Shown here one piece after another: positions 28,345-32,032 of a stretch of 32,032 bases of DNA. The stretch is from Hyphobacterium sp. (GTDB taxonomy: Bacteria > Pseudomonadota > Alphaproteobacteria > Caulobacterales > Maricaulaceae), in NCBI GenBank assembly GCA_021604625.1, contig BQJI01000006.1, forward strand, positions 1 to 32,032. Direction: 5' to 3'. Made by a program: the position numbers and the translations under genes. Under the pieces are notes generated by a model, which ran no database searches, was not told the origin of the DNA, and saw only the letters and a program-made list of their open reading frames with translations. Position 1 is the first letter of the stretch, and the number at the start of each line of letters is the position of its first letter.

Positions 28345-28370
28345 GACGATACCATCTGCGCAAAAGTTCC
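28345..28370 (-). promoter_or_regulatory. ECF-type promoter upstream of the ECF sigma gene
   Basis: Minus strand GGAAC-TTTTGCGCAGATGGTAT(17)-CGTC, about 25 bp upstream of ATG 28320. Confidence 0.7.
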
Positions 28371-28434
28371 CCACCCCGGCTGAAGGTCGCATCCAGTACG
28401 GCCCTGACAGGCATCCATTGAGCTGAATTATTCA

Positions 28435-28902
28435 ATGGAGACCTACATGATTGACATTCTGCTCGCCGCTGCGATCAGCACGACCGGTTTCACGCCGTAT
28501 GCGCCTACGGATTTTCAGTTTGGCGGCGATGTCGCAGCGCATGATTTCAATGCAATGTGCGCCACCCATACGGAGCGCGAACTCGACCCGTCAGAACTGC
28601 CACTTGCAACCACACGCCACGTGCAGGTTGATTGCGAGGGATATGAGTATTTTGGCAGCGCGCGACTGGCTGAGTTTGTTTTCGCCGATGGCGCGCTGAC
28701 CCATGTCTGGGTCCTGGTCCATGAAGCCGAGCTCGACGCGCTTCAATCCGCGTTCGAGGCAGAATTCGGATCGCCGGACGCGCAGGCGCCCGTCTTTTCC
28801 GCCTTCTTCGATAACCGTGCGGCCGTGCGCCGGGATATTCCGGAAGCGCTTTATTATGGCGAGGCGGCGGCCCCGCTATTTGAAGCCTTTTTCTCGCAAT
28901 AA
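28435..28902 (+). CDS. Exported protein of unknown function
   Basis: 155 aa; METYMIDILLAAAISTTGFTPYAPTDFQFGG...; no family recognised. Divergent from the ECF sigma gene. Confidence 0.65.
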   Translation: METYMIDILLAAAISTTGFTPYAPTDFQFGGDVAAHDFNAMCATHTERELDPSELPLATTRHVQVDCEGYEYFGSARLAEFVFADGALTHVWVLVHEAELDALQSAFEAEFGSPDAQAPVFSAFFDNRAAVRRDIPEALYYGEAAAPLFEAFFSQ

Positions 28903-28924
28903 GAGCCGCGCAAACGCAGATAAC

Positions 28925-28953
28925 GACACCCCCTGTAGCAAGCCGGGGGTGTC
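28925..28953. terminator. Hairpin between convergent genes, possible bidirectional terminator
   Basis: Perfect 9-bp stem GACACCCCC-(11 nt)-GGGGGTGTC between the 28435 and 28991 genes; no clear T-tract. Confidence 0.5.
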
Positions 28954-28990
28954 GCCGGGCGGTTCGCCCAATCAAACACGTCGGCGAATA

Positions 28991-30040
28991 CTATTCTGCG
29001 GCAACCATCTGATCGTGCGCGCCCCATATCTCGACTTGCGCGTTGAGAATTTCCTGCGCTTCGACCCAGGCTTCATTGGTTGTTTCAGCGTCAAAGTATA
29101 GACGCATGGACGCATCCAGCAGCGGACCGTAAAGCAACGTGCCCTGCGCATCATCCTCGACATGGAAGCCGGCGGTTGAGGCTTCGAGGTTGTCCCAGTA
29201 ATTCCGAATGTGTGTCCAGTAATCAGCGGTGGCTGCCCAGTAGTGGTCGGCAATCGCATCATTCGGCAAGTCTGTTCGCGTATAGGTGTTCACGCCCACT
29301 TCACGGACCAGCGGCGTGGCATTGCCGCTTTCATCGATTACCAGCTTGGTATTGTCCTGTTCGTGCACCCAACCCCATGGCGCGATCACATGACGATTAA
29401 CAGCCTCGATCGCATCATAATCGGTACGGGTGGTGTCGTCGCGACGCGGCAATGGGCGCAAAGAGGTTTCCGGTTCCCAGGTGGAAATGTCGCCGTCATG
29501 TTCCCAGCGAGCGACACCGGCATAGCGCGGGCTGTCATCAACCTGATAGACGCTTTGCGACCATGCTCCCGCTGCATCGGTCGCATCCACGGTCACCATG
29601 TCCCAATCATCGTGGCCGGCGAAAGCCATAATGCGTTCTGGCTGATAGGCCCAATCCTGACGCCAATGCTTGATCACCATGGCGTCATCGTCTTCGCCGG
29701 TCAGGAGGAAATGCTGCAGGGCAATGAAATCACCGCGATCCTCAATCACCCGAACGACTTCCCAGGCGCCCGTTCGCTTGTCATCAGCAAATTCGTAACC
29801 GGCCTGCAGGGCCACGACTTCACGAAAATCAAAGACCACATCATATTCGCCGGCCATGGCGAGAATTGCGTCGCGATCCTGCTGGAACTCGGCTTCAGAC
29901 CGCATCTCGGCGGCCGGTGCCGCCGCCATTCCGGCGTCTGTTGTTGTCGCACAGGCCGTCAGCCCCATTGTGAGCGCGCCTGCAATTATCAATCTTGAAA
30001 TCATGATCGTCCTCATCATCCGGTTGTCGTTTTCGCTCAA
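28991..30040 (-). CDS. DUF6607-like lipoprotein
   Basis: 349 aa; lipobox LIIAGALTMGLTAC; DRDAILAMAGEYDVVFDFREVVALQAGYEF...FIALQHFLLTGEDDDAMVIKHWRQDWAYQPERIM. Start may be an internal ATG (30004). Confidence 0.7.
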   Translation of the reverse strand: MSENDNRMMRTIMISRLIIAGALTMGLTACATTTDAGMAAAPAAEMRSEAEFQQDRDAILAMAGEYDVVFDFREVVALQAGYEFADDKRTGAWEVVRVIEDRGDFIALQHFLLTGEDDDAMVIKHWRQDWAYQPERIMAFAGHDDWDMVTVDATDAAGAWSQSVYQVDDSPRYAGVARWEHDGDISTWEPETSLRPLPRRDDTTRTDYDAIEAVNRHVIAPWGWVHEQDNTKLVIDESGNATPLVREVGVNTYTRTDLPNDAIADHYWAATADYWTHIRNYWDNLEASTAGFHVEDDAQGTLLYGPLLDASMRLYFDAETTNEAWVEAQEILNAQVEIWGAHDQMVAAE

Positions 30041-30048
30041 CTGCTATC

Positions 30049-30067
30049 GCAATTGATTCTCACTTGC
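30049..30067. promoter_or_regulatory. Fur-box-like palindrome
   Basis: GCAATTGATTCTCACTTGC (reverse GCAAGTGAGAATCAATTGC), 19 bp, matches the GCAAATGAGAATCATTTGC style of alphaproteobacterial Fur sites. Confidence 0.65.
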
Positions 30068-30106
30068 AATCGCAAAAATGACGTTGCAAAACGTTCAGAT
30101 CAATTC

Positions 30107-30121
30107 TGCGAATGATTTGCA
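30107..30121. promoter_or_regulatory. Second Fur-box-like half/complete site
   Basis: TGCGAATGATTTGCA, about 23 bp upstream of the receptor ATG. Confidence 0.45.
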
Positions 30122-30143
30122 AACAACTCCGGAGCCGTCACCT

Positions 30144-32032
30144 ATGCGCCTATCCCTGCTATCCGCGGTCAGCAGTCTGGCTGTGCTTTTCGCCTCCGCG
30201 GACGCCGCCGCTCAGAATGGAGACACCGAAACCGAAACGGTCCCCAGCGACGATGTCATCATCGTGATGGCCACGCGAACGGAGATTCCCGCTTTCTCCT
30301 ATCCCGGGCAGGTCTCGGTCATTGATCAGGAAACGCTGGAACTGGTCGATCCGTACTCGCTGGAAACATTGCTGCGGCAAATTCCCGGCGTCGAAGCAGG
30401 CGGCGGACCTCGTCGCACGGGCCAGACGCTGACCATTCGCGGGCAATCTCGCGAAAATGTCACTCTGTTGCTGGACGGCGCGCGGCAGAATTTCAACTCG
30501 GCCCATGACGGAGTTTTCTTTGTCGACCCCGCTCTTCTGTCATCGGTTGAATCCGTGCGCGGCCCGGCGTCAGCCCTTTATGGTTCCGGTGCATCAGGCG
30601 GCGTTATCGCATTTGAAACGGCAGATGCCGCAGACCTCCTCGATGACAGTGAGACGTTTGGCGCCCGCATCACCGCCGGATATCGTTCTGTGGACGAAGG
30701 GTTTTCGCTCTCCGGCGCGGTCTATGGCATCAACGGCCCGCTGGATACGCTGGCGTATCTTTCGCGTCGTGAAAGTGGCGATATCAGCCTCGGCTCCGGT
30801 AATGACCTTCCGGCCGATGACCAATCGGTTTCGGGACTGCTCAAACTGGGTCTCGATGCCGCGCCCGGCATACGACTGGAAGGCTCCTGGCAGGCGCTGC
30901 GGGCCGACGCGACGGAACCCAATAACGGACAGGGCAATAATCCCACCGACCAACTCAATCCGCTGGTCAACAAGGACATTACAACCGACACATTCCGCTT
31001 TTCGGGGGCTTTTTCACCCAATGGCACTTTCCTGGATCTGAACGTCACGCTGTTCCAGACGACATCATCTGTTGAGGAGACGGAAACCGTTGGTGGCCGG
31101 ATCGTTGACCGCGAACTGGAAAGCCGGGGCGTACGTGCCGATCAACGCTTTGAATTCGGCCTGGGCCCGGCAGATGCCGCGCTGACGGTTGGCGGCGAAA
31201 TCCATGAAGACGAGCAGTCCGGATTTGACTCCACCGCCGCAGGAAATATTCGCGGCGGCGTACCGGATGCATCAACGCAGTTTTCAGGTCTGTTCGCGCA
31301 ACTGGAACTGACCGCATTCGAACCCTTTGGTCTGCCGGGCGAACTGGTGGTGCTGCCGGGCGTGCGTCTGGACAATTATGAAAGCGAGTCATCCCTTGCT
31401 GGCAGTAATAGCGACAATGCGACGTCCGGGCGGTTCGGCGTCAGCTATGCTCCCAACAACACTTTCCTGATCTTCGCCAACTGGGCGCAAGCCTTCCGGG
31501 CACCGTCTGTGAATGAAATCTATCTGGACGGCACTCACTTCTCTCTGCCCCACCCCGTCCTCGGCCCGCCGACCTTCATTTCCAATGAATTCATCGCCAA
31601 TGCGGCCCTGAGCCCGGAAACAACGGAGACGCTGGAAATTGGTGCCGGTTTCGGTTTTGACGGGCTGGTTCGAGCCGGAGACCGGTTGGAAATCAAGGGC
31701 TCCTGGTTTGAAACACAAGCGGAAGACCTGATCAATCTGTCGGTCAATTTTGCGTTTGATCCGACCTGTTTTGCCCCGCCTTTCCTGCCGTGTTCTGCCG
31801 GTACGACCAACAGCGCGAATGTGTCGTCTGCCACACTGACCGGCTATGAAATTCAACTGGACTATGAGAGCGGTCCTTTCAGCGTTTCGGCCTCGCTCTC
31901 CGAGACCGATGGCGAAGATGATGCGACCGGCACGCCTGTTGGCTCGTTGACGCCGGTTCGGCTGTTTGTGGATGGTCGGTGGCGTATTGACCGCCAGCGA
32001 CTGGTGCTGGGCGCGCGGGCGGAAATCGCCGG
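30144..32032 (+). CDS. TonB-dependent receptor, haem/haemoglobin type, truncated by the window end
   Basis: Frame open to the window end: MRLSLLSAVSSLAVLFASADAAAQ...DDVIIVMATRTEIPAFSYPGQVSVIDQETLELVDPYSLETLLRQIPGVEAGGGPRRTGQTLTIRGQSRENVTLLLDGARQNFNSAHDGVFFVDPALLSSVESVRGPASALYGSGASGGVIAF plug; NWAQAFRAPSVNEIYLDGTHF FRAP motif. Absent from the ORF track because no stop in window. Confidence 0.92.
   Translation, partial: MRLSLLSAVSSLAVLFASADAAAQNGDTETETVPSDDVIIVMATRTEIPAFSYPGQVSVIDQETLELVDPYSLETLLRQIPGVEAGGGPRRTGQTLTIRGQSRENVTLLLDGARQNFNSAHDGVFFVDPALLSSVESVRGPASALYGSGASGGVIAFETADAADLLDDSETFGARITAGYRSVDEGFSLSGAVYGINGPLDTLAYLSRRESGDISLGSGNDLPADDQSVSGLLKLGLDAAPGIRLEGSWQALRADATEPNNGQGNNPTDQLNPLVNKDITTDTFRFSGAFSPNGTFLDLNVTLFQTTSSVEETETVGGRIVDRELESRGVRADQRFEFGLGPADAALTVGGEIHEDEQSGFDSTAAGNIRGGVPDASTQFSGLFAQLELTAFEPFGLPGELVVLPGVRLDNYESESSLAGSNSDNATSGRFGVSYAPNNTFLIFANWAQAFRAPSVNEIYLDGTHFSLPHPVLGPPTFISNEFIANAALSPETTETLEIGAGFGFDGLVRAGDRLEIKGSWFETQAEDLINLSVNFAFDPTCFAPPFLPCSAGTTNSANVSSATLTGYEIQLDYESGPFSVSASLSETDGEDDATGTPVGSLTPVRLFVDGRWRIDRQRLVLGARAEIA

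Noticed and set aside
29210-29998. 262-aa plus-strand ORF opposite the DUF6607 gene
   Set aside because: Antisense shadow; the minus-strand frame has a lipoprotein signal and coherent composition.
1-32032. CRISPR array, tRNA/rRNA genes, transposase or integrase genes, prophage
   Set aside because: None recognised on either strand; the only repeats seen are short coding tandem repeats and the palindromic element in the CPBP gene.

Overview
The window is about 32 kb from an alphaproteobacterium. Gene content and order (flbD, sciP, flgE-sciP-fliF-fliG-fliH/flbE-fliN-flbD-flhA) resemble Caulobacterales/Hyphomonadaceae-type genomes. The core (7.9-25.9 kb) is a flagellar cluster: flgL and flgK on the minus strand, then fliK, flgD, flgE, sciP (DUF1153), fliF, fliG, fliH/flbE, fliN, flbD, flhA, flhF-like, flhG-like, a small membrane protein and a short exported protein on the plus strand. 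The left flank has a truncated secreted protein, a GNAT acetyltransferase, a thiolase, a Tat-exported tandem-repeat protein, a DUF418-like membrane protein, a CPBP/CAAX-type protease, a DUF1801 protein, a SnoaL-like exported protein and mnmA. The right flank has folE, a small operon (ECF sigma factor, Tat-exported ferritin-like protein, c-type cytochrome), an exported unknown, a DUF6607-like lipoprotein and a divergent TonB-dependent haem/haemoglobin-type receptor that runs off the window. The main observations are: (i) a 96-bp palindromic repeat-like element inserted in frame in the CPBP protease gene; (ii) an ECF-type promoter immediately upstream of the ECF sigma gene; (iii) matching CtrA-like boxes before sciP and fliF; (iv) a textbook sigma-54 promoter before fliK that corrects its start codon; (v) Fur-like palindromes between the DUF6607 gene and the receptor; (vi) FlhF/FlhG proteins with unusual motifs. 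No mobile element with a transposase, no CRISPR array and no tRNA/rRNA gene was recognised. All family calls are from reading the translations; no search was run.
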